This document shows positions 16,937 through 25,154 of a DNA stretch of 64,000 nucleotides, in pieces. The DNA lies in NCBI RefSeq assembly GCF_002573715.1, contig NZ_PDHM01000028.1:186001-250000 (forward strand). Direction: 5' to 3'. The notes under the pieces are model-generated. The model ran no database searches. It was not told where the DNA came from and saw only the letters and a list, made by a program, of their open reading frames with translations. Each line of letters begins with the position of its first letter. The stretch's first letter is position 1. Source of the stretch: Paenibacillus sp. EZ-K15. Its GTDB lineage: Bacteria > Bacillota > Bacilli > Paenibacillales > Paenibacillaceae. Position numbers and translations under genes: made by a program.

Positions 16937-17412
16937 GAACCGGTCGAATTGTGTTTTCCAGCTCCTCTCCGTGATATCGACCACTTCCGAATGATCTGAT
17001 TGGTCACCTCCGATAGCAGCAAACCCAGCGCGATGGCGCCTGAAATCATGAAGGCCTGCGCTCCCAGCTGAACAGCCTGATCAAATTGATTCTGGGCGAC
17101 ATGCCGAAGGGCATTGTAGGCGACTCCGCCCGGTACGAGCGGAATAATCCCCGACACGCTGAACACGATAATGGGCGTCTTGTATTTTTTGGCGAAAAAA
17201 TGGCTGATGATCGTCACGCAAAAAGCCGCAAACACGGTGGCCGTCACCGGCTCAACCATCATGTTCTGCAGCATAATGTAGAGCAGCCAGCCCACCATGC
17301 CGGCAAACCCGCACTGCAGCAGTGCTTTTTTGGGTACGTTGAATATGATCCCGAAGGCCGCCGAAGCAACAAAACTCGTGATGAGCTGCTGTATATAAAA
17401 GGTTGCCACCAT
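16933..17412 (-). CDS. Threonine/serine exporter small subunit (ThrE C-terminal half, DUF3815-like)
   Basis: A 159-residue membrane protein with about five helices (FVASAAFGIIFNVPKKALL, GWLLYIMLQ, ATVFAAFCVTIISHFF and others). The segment PIIVFSVSGIIPLVPGGVAYNAL is the mark of the ThrE C-terminal half. In this organism group the exporter is split into two proteins; this is the smaller. ATG 17412 lies five bases after GGAGG and ten bases or so past the stop of the larger half. Together they would export threonine, serine or small peptides. Confidence 0.85.
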   Translation of the reverse strand: MVATFYIQQLITSFVASAAFGIIFNVPKKALLQCGFAGMVGWLLYIMLQNMMVEPVTATVFAAFCVTIISHFFAKKYKTPIIVFSVSGIIPLVPGGVAYNALRHVAQNQFDQAVQLGAQAFMISGAIALGLLLSEVTNQIIRKWSISRRGAGKHNSTGS

Positions 17413-17435
17413 CTTCACCTCCACTCACACATCTC

Positions 17436-18191
17436 TTAGAATGACAACGTAAACGCAATTCCCGCTCCGATGGCAAAGGACGTAACAAAAGCCTCCGCAC
17501 CTTTGGACAAGCCGGATATCAGATGCCCCGCCATTAAATCGCGGATGGCATTCGTGATCAGCAAGCCCGGTACCAGCGGCATCACGGAACTGATAATGAT
17601 CGTATCCAGCTGATGGCCGAATCCGTATCTGACCATCCATACGGAGGTTATGCCGATGACCAGCGCTCCCGAGAATTCGGCGAAGAATCGCACCGGTATG
17701 ACCCGATGCATGTATAAAAAGCAGGAGAAGCCAAGACCGCCCGCAATGGCCGCCGGTACGAAATCCGGCCAAATGCCGCGAAACATAATGAGGAAACAGC
17801 CGCTTGCGATCGCTGACAGGAGAATCAACAACCATGTCGGATATATCGCCTGCTCATGCTCGATTTTCTCAAGCGCCCTATGAGCCTCCTCAATCGTCAG
17901 CTCACCGAGGCTTATGCTCCGAGACACGCTGTTAACCTGATCGATCTTATCGAGATTGGTTGTCCGATCCGAAATACGAATGAGCCGCGTAATATGCTGG
18001 GGCTCCTCCACCGAGAAGATAATCCCGGTCGGGGTCATATAGCTGTGGCTGTTCTCCACGCCGAAAGCCGCGGCGATCCGCATCATCGTATCCTCGACCC
18101 GATAGGTCTCCGCACCGCTTTGCAACATGATTTTTCCTGCTAACAAACAGACCTTTATGATGTCATGCTCCCGCTTCAACAAGTCATTCAA
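17436..18191 (-). CDS. Threonine/serine exporter large subunit (ThrE N-terminal half, DUF1212)
   Basis: A 251-residue protein. The cytoplasmic N-terminal part carries CLLAGKIMLQSGAETYRVED, the DUF1212 signature, and five membrane helices follow with VMPLVPGLLITNAIRDLMAG. TTG 18191 is chosen because GGAGG lies nine bases upstream and the family usually begins near this point; the frame is open from 18215. It is followed after about 20 bases by the small half. The pair forms a ThrE-type exporter; the cargo in this host is inferred. Confidence 0.85.
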   Translation of the reverse strand: MNDLLKREHDIIKVCLLAGKIMLQSGAETYRVEDTMMRIAAAFGVENSHSYMTPTGIIFSVEEPQHITRLIRISDRTTNLDKIDQVNSVSRSISLGELTIEEAHRALEKIEHEQAIYPTWLLILLSAIASGCFLIMFRGIWPDFVPAAIAGGLGFSCFLYMHRVIPVRFFAEFSGALVIGITSVWMVRYGFGHQLDTIIISSVMPLVPGLLITNAIRDLMAGHLISGLSKGAEAFVTSFAIGAGIAFTLSF

Positions 18192-18334
18192 AACGACAAT
18201 CCTCCAGCTGAACACATTCCGATTCAGAATCTTTGCCTATATTATAGTATCATTACCATGATTAAGCATAGGATATGCTTTAAAGCAGCACTGCAGCAGC
18301 TGCAATCGTTCTGAACAAAGTCATCCTCCTACAC

Positions 18335-18366
18335 AAAAAGCCCCCCCGAATGATCGGGAGGCTTCT
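18335..18366 (-). terminator. Terminator of the aldo/keto reductase gene
   Basis: GCCTCCCGA pairs with TCGGGGGGGC, followed by TTTTT on the minus strand, 25 bases past the stop codon. Confidence 0.85.
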
Positions 18367-18390
18367 TACAATTTATCCTCGGAATGCAGC

Positions 18391-19374
18391 CTAAAAGGCA
18401 CCGCGGATGTGCTCCGCTACCCGCTCCTGATAGAAGCGGGCCAGGCGTACCTTTTCCTCCATGGTGAATGAGGGCACTTCCAGCGTTCCTAGATTATCTT
18501 CAATCTGGCGGACGCTGCGGAAGCCGGGAATGACAGCGCTGACCTCGGGGCAGTCCAGGATCCAGCGCATGGATGCACGAGCCATGTCGCCTCGGCCCTC
18601 GGCAATCCAAGCGAGCTCTCTGGCGAGCTCAACCCCTTTTTCGAACCGCAGGCCGGCAAAGGTCTCGCCCACGTTAAACTGCTCCCCGTTCGCATTGAAA
18701 TTCCGGTGATCCCCTTCGCTGAAGGTGGTGTTCTCCGTAAATTTCCCTGTTAACAGACCGCTGGCAAGCGGCAAGCGCACCAAAATGCCGACGCCCGACG
18801 CTTTGGCTTTCGGGAGCAGCTGAGCCAGCGGTTTTTGGCGGAACAGATTGAAGATAACCTGCAGGGACCTTACGCCAGGTACCCCCAGGCAAAACAGTCC
18901 TTCCTCCACCGTCTCCACGCTGACGCCATAATGCCGGATTTTCCCCTCGGCCTGCAGCTTGTCCAGCACTTCAAACACCCTTCCGTCCTTCAACACCCCG
19001 AAGGGAGGGCAGTGAACCTGATAGAGATCAATCTGCTCCCGCTGGAGCCGCTTCAAGCTATTCTCGCAATAAAGGCGGATGGAGTCCTCCGAATAGGTCT
19101 GAAGATCGTGAATATCTCCGGCACGGCAAAACTTGGTGGCGATATGCACCGAATCTTCCTTGCCCTTGGTTGCGCGTGCGAGCAAATCCTCCGCATGCCC
19201 ATCTCCATATACGTCGGCCGTATCGAAAAAGTTCACGCCTTCGCCGATGGCCCGATCAAAGCCCTTCAAGGCTTCCTCATCGTTGGTCTGCCCCCATGAA
19301 CCTCCGATCGCCCATGTGCCGAAGCTGACCTCGCTAATGTGAAGCTCCGTATTTCCCAATTGTCTGTAGTTCAT
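18391..19374 (-). CDS. Aldo/keto reductase
   Basis: A 327-residue NADPH-dependent oxidoreductase of the AKR superfamily, related to YccK/IolS-type general stress reductases. The N-terminus NYRQLGNTELHISEVSFGTW and FFDTADVYGDGHAEDLL are classic, with the catalytic tetrad visible as Asp and Tyr in that segment, Lys in HIATKFC, and His in YQVHCPP. ATG 19374 is preferred over the upstream TTG because the family begins at MNYRQLG. It is a monocistronic gene. The physiological carbonyl substrate is unknown. Confidence 0.88.
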   Translation of the reverse strand: MNYRQLGNTELHISEVSFGTWAIGGSWGQTNDEEALKGFDRAIGEGVNFFDTADVYGDGHAEDLLARATKGKEDSVHIATKFCRAGDIHDLQTYSEDSIRLYCENSLKRLQREQIDLYQVHCPPFGVLKDGRVFEVLDKLQAEGKIRHYGVSVETVEEGLFCLGVPGVRSLQVIFNLFRQKPLAQLLPKAKASGVGILVRLPLASGLLTGKFTENTTFSEGDHRNFNANGEQFNVGETFAGLRFEKGVELARELAWIAEGRGDMARASMRWILDCPEVSAVIPGFRSVRQIEDNLGTLEVPSFTMEEKVRLARFYQERVAEHIRGAF

Positions 19375-19486
19375 CGACGATATAGCCTCCTCATCCAACT
19401 GCCATACTAGTTCACACTAATAGACTAAACGTTAAATCGCTTTCATTCAATCCATATATGACGTTTACCTATTTTTCCGCAGATCG

Positions 19487-19546
19487 TTGACAAATCATTC
19501 CATCGTATTTATAATTACAATCATTAGATATCCAACGTTGGATATC
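19487..19546 (+). promoter_or_regulatory. Consensus sigma-A promoter with 20-bp PadR operator
   Basis: TTGACA (19487-19492), a 17-base spacer and TATAAT (19510-19515) make a perfect consensus promoter. A perfect 20-bp palindrome, GATATCCAACGTTGGATATC, lies at 19527-19546, just over or after the expected transcription start. A repressor bound there would block this strong promoter. The matching site at 20156 points to the PadR protein as the repressor. Confidence 0.8.
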
Positions 19547-19595
19547 CAGTTATGAAATTATTCTTCACCTACACATCCTAAGGAAGTGACCCAAC

Positions 19596-20120
19596 ATGAC
19601 CAACCTCATCCTGCTCTCATTCCTGCGCCAGCGCCCGATGCATGGCTATGAAATTCAGCAGCTTATTCAGGCCAGCCGCATGGACCTATGGACGAATATT
19701 CTGTCCGGCTCCATCTATTATGCACTTAACAAGATGGAAAGCGACGGTCTGATTGCAGCCACCGCTGAAGAGCGGACCGGTGCGAGACTTCGCAAAATTT
19801 ACAGTATTACGGATGAAGGCGAGAAGTTATTCCAGAAGATGATCCGCGAAACCTTGACGCTTCCTCCCCATACCGTCAAATCCGACTTCTCTCTTGGATT
19901 GGTCTGGATCGAGAACGTTCCCAAGCAGGAAGCGGTCGAATTGCTGCAGCAAAACCTCAAGCAAGTGGAAGAATCGCTGGCACAATGGCGTTCAGGTAAA
20001 GAAATCAAGGGACAGTACGGCTTATCGAGGATCGCCCTTGCTACCTTCGACAATGCGATCTCGATCCTAGAACAGGACATCACCTTTCTCAACAAGATCA
20101 TTGCACTCGTTCAAGAATAA
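19596..20120 (+). CDS. PadR-family transcriptional repressor
   Basis: A 174-residue PadR regulator of the longer AphA-like type. The winged helix is N-terminal: LILLSFLRQRPMHGYEIQQL, then GSIYYALNKMESDGLIAA and LRKIYSITDEGEKLF. A C-terminal alpha-helical dimerisation region (about 95-174) follows. RBS AAGGAAG precedes ATG 19596. It is first in an operon with an ABC exporter and very probably represses it through the two palindromes at 19527 and 20156. PadR proteins of such operons usually respond to drugs or cell-envelope-active compounds. Confidence 0.9.
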   Translation: MTNLILLSFLRQRPMHGYEIQQLIQASRMDLWTNILSGSIYYALNKMESDGLIAATAEERTGARLRKIYSITDEGEKLFQKMIRETLTLPPHTVKSDFSLGLVWIENVPKQEAVELLQQNLKQVEESLAQWRSGKEIKGQYGLSRIALATFDNAISILEQDITFLNKIIALVQE

Positions 20121-20155
20121 GCCTCAGCATCAGCTGCGGCTTTCATTTTCGGTCA

Positions 20156-20173
20156 ATATCCAATATTGGATAT
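20156..20173 (+). promoter_or_regulatory. Second PadR operator
   Basis: ATATCCAATATTGGATAT is a perfect 18-bp palindrome differing in only two central bases from the core of the site at 19527. It lies between padR and the ABC ATPase gene. No convincing -35 box precedes it, so it may act as a roadblock or cooperative site. Confidence 0.65.
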
Positions 20174-20206
20174 ATAACATTGGTTAATAAGGAGCGTGAA
20201 TACGAG

Positions 20207-20917
20207 ATGATGTTGCCTACTCTCATTCAAGCGAAAGGTTTAAGAAAAACCTATGGTCAGCGAACGGTCGTACATGATGTGGCTCTAGAAATACGGGAAG
20301 GTGAAGTGCTTGCGATCATCGGGCCGAACGGCGCGGGAAAATCAACGACGCTGGATTTGGTGCTGGGTCTGCGCCGACCCGATATCGGCACGGTCACCTA
20401 CTGGACTATGGATCCTGCCCCGCACATCGGGCTTCAACTGCAGTCCACTCCCTTCTTTCCGGGATTTACCGCCCTTGAGAATCTGCGAATGTTCGCTGCT
20501 TTCTATGGCAAGCGACTCAAGGATGCGGAGCTCATCGAGCATCTTAGAAGCTGCGGGCTTGCGGATGTTGCCAAAACCGATGCGCTTCGGCTCTCGGGAG
20601 GCCAACAGAAACGGCTCGCCATTGCCATAGCGCTAGTCCATACACCCAAGCTGCTATTCCTTGATGAGCCTACAGCAGCACTGGATCCACGGGCACGCCG
20701 GGATATCCGGGAGCTGATCCGTTCTCTGGCAGACAAGGGCACCTCGATTGTCTTCACTTCGCATGACATGGAGGAGGTTCATAAACTCGCTTCCCGGCTG
20801 GTGCTCATCTGTGATGGGCGGGTGAAAGCTTCCGGCACGCCGGAAGAGCTCCTCGGCTATTACCGAACAGATAGCCTCGAACAACTGTATATCCAACTGA
20901 CCGATGATCAGGAATAA
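20207..20917 (+). CDS. ABC transporter ATP-binding protein (drug/peptide exporter type)
   Basis: A 236-residue ATPase of the DrrA/CcmA-like group. Walker A is GPNGAGKST, the Q-loop is at LQLQSTPFF, the signature is LSGGQQKRLAIA, Walker B is LLFLDEPTAALD, and the switch histidine is in FTSHDMEE. The ATG at 20207 is the first good in-frame start after the AAGGAG box. It powers the ABC-2 permease encoded 38 bases downstream. Control by PadR is inferred from the operators on both sides of padR. Confidence 0.92.
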   Translation: MMLPTLIQAKGLRKTYGQRTVVHDVALEIREGEVLAIIGPNGAGKSTTLDLVLGLRRPDIGTVTYWTMDPAPHIGLQLQSTPFFPGFTALENLRMFAAFYGKRLKDAELIEHLRSCGLADVAKTDALRLSGGQQKRLAIAIALVHTPKLLFLDEPTAALDPRARRDIRELIRSLADKGTSIVFTSHDMEEVHKLASRLVLICDGRVKASGTPEELLGYYRTDSLEQLYIQLTDDQE

Positions 20918-20955
20918 AGGCCGGTCAGAATAAAAACCTTAGGAGGAATATATAT

Positions 20956-21726
20956 ATGCGGATCATTATGATCACCATGCTGCGGAGCATGTTCCGCGAC
21001 ACCCATACCCTGGTCTGGAACATCGTTTTTCCCATTGCCATGCTGATCGGATTGGGACTATATTTCAACGACGCAGCCTATTCTCACCGACTCCTCGCGG
21101 GCGTGCTGACAACGAACATTTTGTTTGGGGCCACGATGGTTACCGCCTTTAACGTCATGGCCCAACGAAACCGCGGCATCTATAAACTGCTGCGGGTAAC
21201 ACCTTTTCGCACTGTCTCGTTCATTACCGCAATGACAGGGGCACGAACCGTGCTGGCACTGCTCGTAAGCGTGTGCGTCATCCTCACGAGTCTATTTATG
21301 CTCGAGGTGAAGCTAAGCCTGACAGGGCTTGCGCTGATGCTGCTTGTTCTTCTGATCGGCACCATTTGTTTTACCGCACTCGGTTTTCTGGCAGCCAACC
21401 TGTCTCGGGACGAGAACAATGTCAACATGATCTCGAACCTGATAAGCTTTCCGATGCTGCTGACAAGTGAGGCCTTCTATTCATTAGAACATGCACCCGC
21501 ATGGGTCGTCATCCTGGGTCAGCTGCAGCCGTTCCATTACCTGGTCGATGCCATGTCCATTGCCGTTTCTCCGCAAGGCGATACCTCCGGCATCTGGATG
21601 CCCCTCATGATTCTTGCGGGCTTCACGGTCCTTATCCTCGGCGCAGCTGCATGGACCTTCCGCTGGGATGCGGAGCAGCCTGCCGGATGGAAGCGGGCAG
21701 CTGCGAAGAAAGCTGCGTCGATGTAA
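20956..21726 (+). CDS. ABC-2 type exporter permease
   Basis: A 256-residue membrane protein with six predicted helices and the ABC-2 fold. Recognisable segments are NIVFPIAMLIGLGLYFND, the large loop with MAQRNRGIYKLLRVTPFR, and FLAANLSRDENNVNMISNLI. The C-terminus is basic. RBS AGGAGG precedes the ATG. With the ATPase it would form a homodimeric exporter for drugs, antibiotics or lipids. The substrate is not predictable. Confidence 0.9.
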   Translation: MRIIMITMLRSMFRDTHTLVWNIVFPIAMLIGLGLYFNDAAYSHRLLAGVLTTNILFGATMVTAFNVMAQRNRGIYKLLRVTPFRTVSFITAMTGARTVLALLVSVCVILTSLFMLEVKLSLTGLALMLLVLLIGTICFTALGFLAANLSRDENNVNMISNLISFPMLLTSEAFYSLEHAPAWVVILGQLQPFHYLVDAMSIAVSPQGDTSGIWMPLMILAGFTVLILGAAAWTFRWDAEQPAGWKRAAAKKAASM

Positions 21727-21752
21727 CGGCGTACAAAAATCCGATGAGCCCC

Positions 21753-21782
21753 TTGTATAAAAGACACCTCATGCGGTATACT
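21753..21782 (+). promoter_or_regulatory. Promoter of the serS leader
   Basis: TTGTAT (21753-21758) and TATACT (21777-21782) are separated by 18 bases, placing the transcript start near 21789. Confidence 0.6.
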
Positions 21783-21788
21783 GAACAA

Positions 21789-22035
21789 CAATATTAACAT
21801 CAGGCCGATGAAGAGCTTCCAACTCCGAGGCGTTCTCGTCAAGGGGATCCGATCCTATATTCGATCAGACATCCCCCTAAGTTAACCGGACCCGCCCGTT
21901 ACCGCGGAATCAAAGTGGATTGAACACGGACCAACCTGTTTCGTAATTAGGTTACGGTTCAATCAATTTGGGTGGCACCGCGAGCGCATAAGCGTCCCTC
22001 GTCCCATATGGACTAGGACGCTTTTTTATTTTTTT
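21789..22035 (+). promoter_or_regulatory. T-box riboswitch of serS
   Basis: The T-box core GGGTGGCACCGCG lies at 21970-21982, followed by a terminator (GCGTCC 21992-21997 paired with GGACGC 22016-22021, then a T-rich tail). A stem III-like helix GATTGAAC/GTTCAATC precedes it. The variable base after TGG is C, which pairs with a G discriminator base, as in tRNA-Ser. Uncharged tRNA-Ser should favour the antiterminator and read-through into serS. The classical distal stem I was not recognised and the specifier codon is not assigned; a TCC serine triplet occurs at 21824. Confidence 0.85.
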
Positions 22036-22057
22036 CAGAAGAAGGAGCGCGGTGATT

Positions 22058-23359
22058 ATGCTAGATATGAAATGGATCCGAGAGAGCACAGAGAATCAGG
22101 AAGAACTGCAGCGAGTGGCTGACCAGAAAGGCATCGCCCTGTCGGTTGCCGAACTTGTCCGGCTGGATGACCAGCGCCGGACACTGCTATTGGCCGTGGA
22201 GAGATTGCGGCAGCAGCGCAATGCCATCTCGCAGGAGATCAGCACGTTCGTGCGACAAGGTAAACAGGAAGAAGCCGAGCGGACGAAACAGCAGGTCAAG
22301 GACATCAACGATCAGTTGGGCAAGCAGGAAGCGTTATACCGGGAGGTTGACGACGCCTACAACAAGCTGCTCATCCTTGTACCGAATATCGTTTCGCCGG
22401 ATACGCCGATCGGAGCTTCGGATGAGGACAATGTAGAGATCAGACGGGTTGGCGAGCCCACCGTGTTTGATTATGAATACAGGGATCATGTCACGCTCGG
22501 CGAATTGCACCGGATGATCGACATTCCCCGCGGCGTCAAAACCGCCGGCACGCGCAGCTACTACCTGACCGGCATCGGCGCCATGCTGCATCGGGCCGTT
22601 CAGCAGCTTGCGGTGGATATGCTGGTCGCTAAGGGTTTTACCCTTATGGACGTACCGTTAACCGTTAGGACGGAGGCCATGCAGAATACAGCCTTCTTCC
22701 CGCTTGGTCAGGATCAGGCTTTTCAAATTATGGAGCAAGATAAGTGGCTCGTCGGTACGTCGGAAGTGCCGTTGGTATCGTTCTATAGCGGTGAAGTCGT
22801 CGATGTGGCGCAGCCGATTCGCCTGGCAGCAGCATCGCTGTGCTTCCGGAGCGAGGTCGGCTCGGGCGGCCGGGACGTCCAGGGCCTGTATCGGGTGCAT
22901 CAGTTCGCGAAGGTGGAACAGGTCGTGCTTTGCGAGGCCAGCACGGAAGCATCGGAGCAGCTTCTGCAAGAGATCACAGCCAATGCAGAGGAGCTGCTAC
23001 AGAAGCTCGAATTGCCTTACCGTGTCGTTGCCGTCTGTACCGGGGATATGTCGCAGAAAACGTACAAGCAATACGACATCGAGACATGGATGCCAAGCCG
23101 TGGGGCTTATGGGGAGACCCACTCGTCGTCGAATCTGCTCGACTTTCAGGCGCGTCGCTCGAACATCCGCTACCGGGACGCGGAAGGCAAGCTGCGCTAC
23201 TGCCATACCCTGAACAACACGGCCGTGGCTTCGCCGCGAATTCTCATCCCGCTGCTGGAGAACCACCAGCAGACCGATGGTTCGATCCTCATTCCAAAGG
23301 CGCTCAGACCATACATGAACGGGATGGATCGGATTGAGCCTCCAAGTGAAACAAAATGA
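22058..23359 (+). CDS. serS: Seryl-tRNA synthetase
   Basis: A 433-residue class II aminoacyl-tRNA synthetase that charges tRNA-Ser. The N-terminal coiled-coil tRNA-binding arm spans about 1-105, starting MLDMKWIRE. Motif 2 is seen as CFRSEVGSGGRDVQGLYRVHQF and motif 3 as NNTAVASPRILIPLLENHQ. The segment TSEVPLVSFYSGE is part of the active site. ATG 22058 is chosen because AAGGAG lies ten bases upstream and the family starts at MLD. It sits behind a T-box leader and is followed by a terminator at 23391. Confidence 0.97.
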   Translation: MLDMKWIRESTENQEELQRVADQKGIALSVAELVRLDDQRRTLLLAVERLRQQRNAISQEISTFVRQGKQEEAERTKQQVKDINDQLGKQEALYREVDDAYNKLLILVPNIVSPDTPIGASDEDNVEIRRVGEPTVFDYEYRDHVTLGELHRMIDIPRGVKTAGTRSYYLTGIGAMLHRAVQQLAVDMLVAKGFTLMDVPLTVRTEAMQNTAFFPLGQDQAFQIMEQDKWLVGTSEVPLVSFYSGEVVDVAQPIRLAAASLCFRSEVGSGGRDVQGLYRVHQFAKVEQVVLCEASTEASEQLLQEITANAEELLQKLELPYRVVAVCTGDMSQKTYKQYDIETWMPSRGAYGETHSSSNLLDFQARRSNIRYRDAEGKLRYCHTLNNTAVASPRILIPLLENHQQTDGSILIPKALRPYMNGMDRIEPPSETK

Positions 23360-23390
23360 ACAAAACCAACATAATCTGAACATTCGACAG

Positions 23391-23416
23391 CGCAGCCATC
23401 AAGGCTGCGTTGTTTT
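23391..23416 (+). terminator. Terminator of serS
   Basis: CGCAGCC pairs with GGCTGCG, followed by TTGTTTT, 32 bases after the stop codon. Confidence 0.8.
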
Positions 23417-23533
23417 GCTATTATTACCTTCTTAACGAAGAGCTTGCCAAAGCTCCGTCATAAATGCACCGAATGGGATTCACCGATAATTAGATCAGAA
23501 TAAAAGGCATATATTATATGGAGCAGCTATATA

Positions 23534-23831
23534 ACACAAGAAAACGTTCCTCTTAATGCGGTCTGGCTTCTGTGAAGGTTCTTCGATGTACATTTTTCTT
23601 TAGATTATCGAAGCTATAAATTTTCAACGAGGCTGAACCATTCGATAATCGCAAGAAAAATTTCCTCTACATGCGGCCTGGCTTCTCTGATGGTTCTTCG
23701 ATGTACATTTTTCTTTAGATTATCGAAGCTATATGTTTTCAGCGAAGCTGAACCATTCGATAATCGCAAGAAAAATTTCCTCTTAATGCGGTCTGGCTTC
23801 TCTGATGATTCTTCGATGTACATTTTTCTTA
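23534..23831. repeat. Tandem direct repeat, 115-bp unit, about 2.6 copies
   Basis: The element TTCCTC...ATGCGG recurs at 23547, 23662 and 23777, exactly 115 bases apart each time. Copies differ at scattered positions. Each full unit contains CTTCGAT, then GATTATCGAAG, then TTCGATAATC. The middle segment can pair with either the left or the right one, giving mutually exclusive hairpins. The right-hand hairpin also has an inner TTCAGC/GCTGAA stem in the second unit. Since 115 is not divisible by three, the repeats are not a protein repeat. The rest of 23417-23973 shows no gene. Confidence 0.9.
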
Positions 23832-23973
23832 TGGATTAAGTAGGTATATAATGTTCGTTATATAGGGATATCAACTATCGATAATAGAGTTCATATTTTT
23901 CAGCATCCAGACGGATGTCTTCTCCCTATATAAAAACTTACCGTGCCGCGCACGAATAAGGAGGTCAACCCAT

Positions 23974-25011
23974 ATGACAGAACCCCATCTTGATCATACA
24001 GCGCCCAAAACGCTTCGCGATATCCCTATTTCCATCCTGGATCTCGCCCCGATTACAGCGGGCAGCACCGCTGCACAGTCGCTGCGGAATACACTCGATC
24101 TGGCCCAGCATGCCGAGAAGTGGGGGTATAACCGCTACTGGCTTGCCGAACACCACAATATGCCGGGGATTGCCAGCTCGGCTACTTCGGTCGTCATTGG
24201 ACATGTCGCCGGGGGCACGAGCAAAATCCGCGTCGGATCCGGCGGCATTATGCTGCCGAACCACGCTCCGCTGGTCATAGCCGAGCAGTTCGGTACCCTC
24301 GAATCGTTGTATCCCGGCCGGATTGATCTCGGTCTTGGCCGTGCGCCGGGATCGGATCAGCTCACATCCCGGGCACTCCGCCGCGGTCCGGGCAGCGACG
24401 GGCAGGATTTCCCGGATCGCCTCGGCGAGCTGCGGAATTACTTCCAGCCCACCTCAGGCTCGTCCATGCGTATCCGGGCGATTCCCGGTGAAGGCCTACA
24501 TGTACCGATCTGGCTGCTCGGCTCCAGCGGTTTCAGTGCGCAGCTGGCAGGCCAGCTGGGGCTTCCGTTCTCTTTTGCGAGCCACTTTGCTCCGGATTAT
24601 CTGATGGCCGCGCTCGATCTGTACCGTACCAGCTTCCGCCCTTCATCCGAGCTGAGTAAGCCTTATGCCATGATCGGCGTGAACGTGATCTGTGCCGACA
24701 CGGATGAGGAAGCGCAGCGCTTGGCTACCTCGCCATATCAGCAGTTCCTGAACATCATCCGCGGCCGTACCGGCCAGCTGAGTCCCCCGGTGGACAGCAT
24801 GGATGATCTGTGGAACCTGCAGGAGCAGGCCATCGTGAAGCGCCAGCTCAGCTTCTCCGCCATCGGCAGCCCTGCAACCGTCCGCGCGCAGCTGGAGCAG
24901 TTCCAGCAGTCAACGAACGCGGACGAGATCATTGTCGCTGCCGCCATCTACGATCATGAGGCGCGCCTGCGTTCTTATGAGCTGCTGGCGGATGTCGTCG
25001 GCATCAAATAA
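23974..25011 (+). CDS. LLM-class flavin-dependent oxidoreductase (luciferase-like)
   Basis: A 345-residue protein of the bacterial luciferase-like superfamily, group with a conserved N-terminal SILDLAPITAGSTAAQSLRN. Other marks are GYNRYWLAEHHNMPGIAS, GHVAGGTSKIRVGSGGIMLPNHAPLVIAEQF, and the RIDLGLGRAPGSD loop. These use FMNH2 or F420-like cofactors; the Firmicute members are thought to be FMN-dependent monooxygenases. AAGGAGG stands before ATG 23974. It is a single gene ended by a terminator at 25048. The substrate is unknown. Confidence 0.9.
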   Translation: MTEPHLDHTAPKTLRDIPISILDLAPITAGSTAAQSLRNTLDLAQHAEKWGYNRYWLAEHHNMPGIASSATSVVIGHVAGGTSKIRVGSGGIMLPNHAPLVIAEQFGTLESLYPGRIDLGLGRAPGSDQLTSRALRRGPGSDGQDFPDRLGELRNYFQPTSGSSMRIRAIPGEGLHVPIWLLGSSGFSAQLAGQLGLPFSFASHFAPDYLMAALDLYRTSFRPSSELSKPYAMIGVNVICADTDEEAQRLATSPYQQFLNIIRGRTGQLSPPVDSMDDLWNLQEQAIVKRQLSFSAIGSPATVRAQLEQFQQSTNADEIIVAAAIYDHEARLRSYELLADVVGIK

Positions 25012-25047
25012 GAGAATCCGTTAAAATACTTGTTAACAAGCAAAACT

Positions 25048-25087
25048 AAGACCTATCCGCCGATGTTGGAGCAGATAGGTCTTTTTC
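25048..25087 (+). terminator. Terminator after the luciferase-like gene
   Basis: AAGACCTATC pairs with GATAGGTCTT, followed by TTT. Confidence 0.85.
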
Positions 25088-25154
25088 CATATCTTGCTGA
25101 GTTCCATAATTATCCTTATGATGAAGGTATACTAATCAGTGGAGGGATAAGGGT

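Noticed and set aside
19430..19450. Cre-like sequence upstream of the aldo/keto reductase
   Set aside because: It has at least two mismatches at conserved positions and no supporting context.
23614..23823. Minus-strand 69-codon frame inside the tandem repeats
   Set aside because: The repeat period of 115 is not a multiple of three, so successive copies are read in different frames, and no ribosome-binding site is evident.
23534..23831. CRISPR array
   Set aside because: The 115-bp units are contiguous and nearly identical throughout, with no unique spacers and no cas genes in the window.
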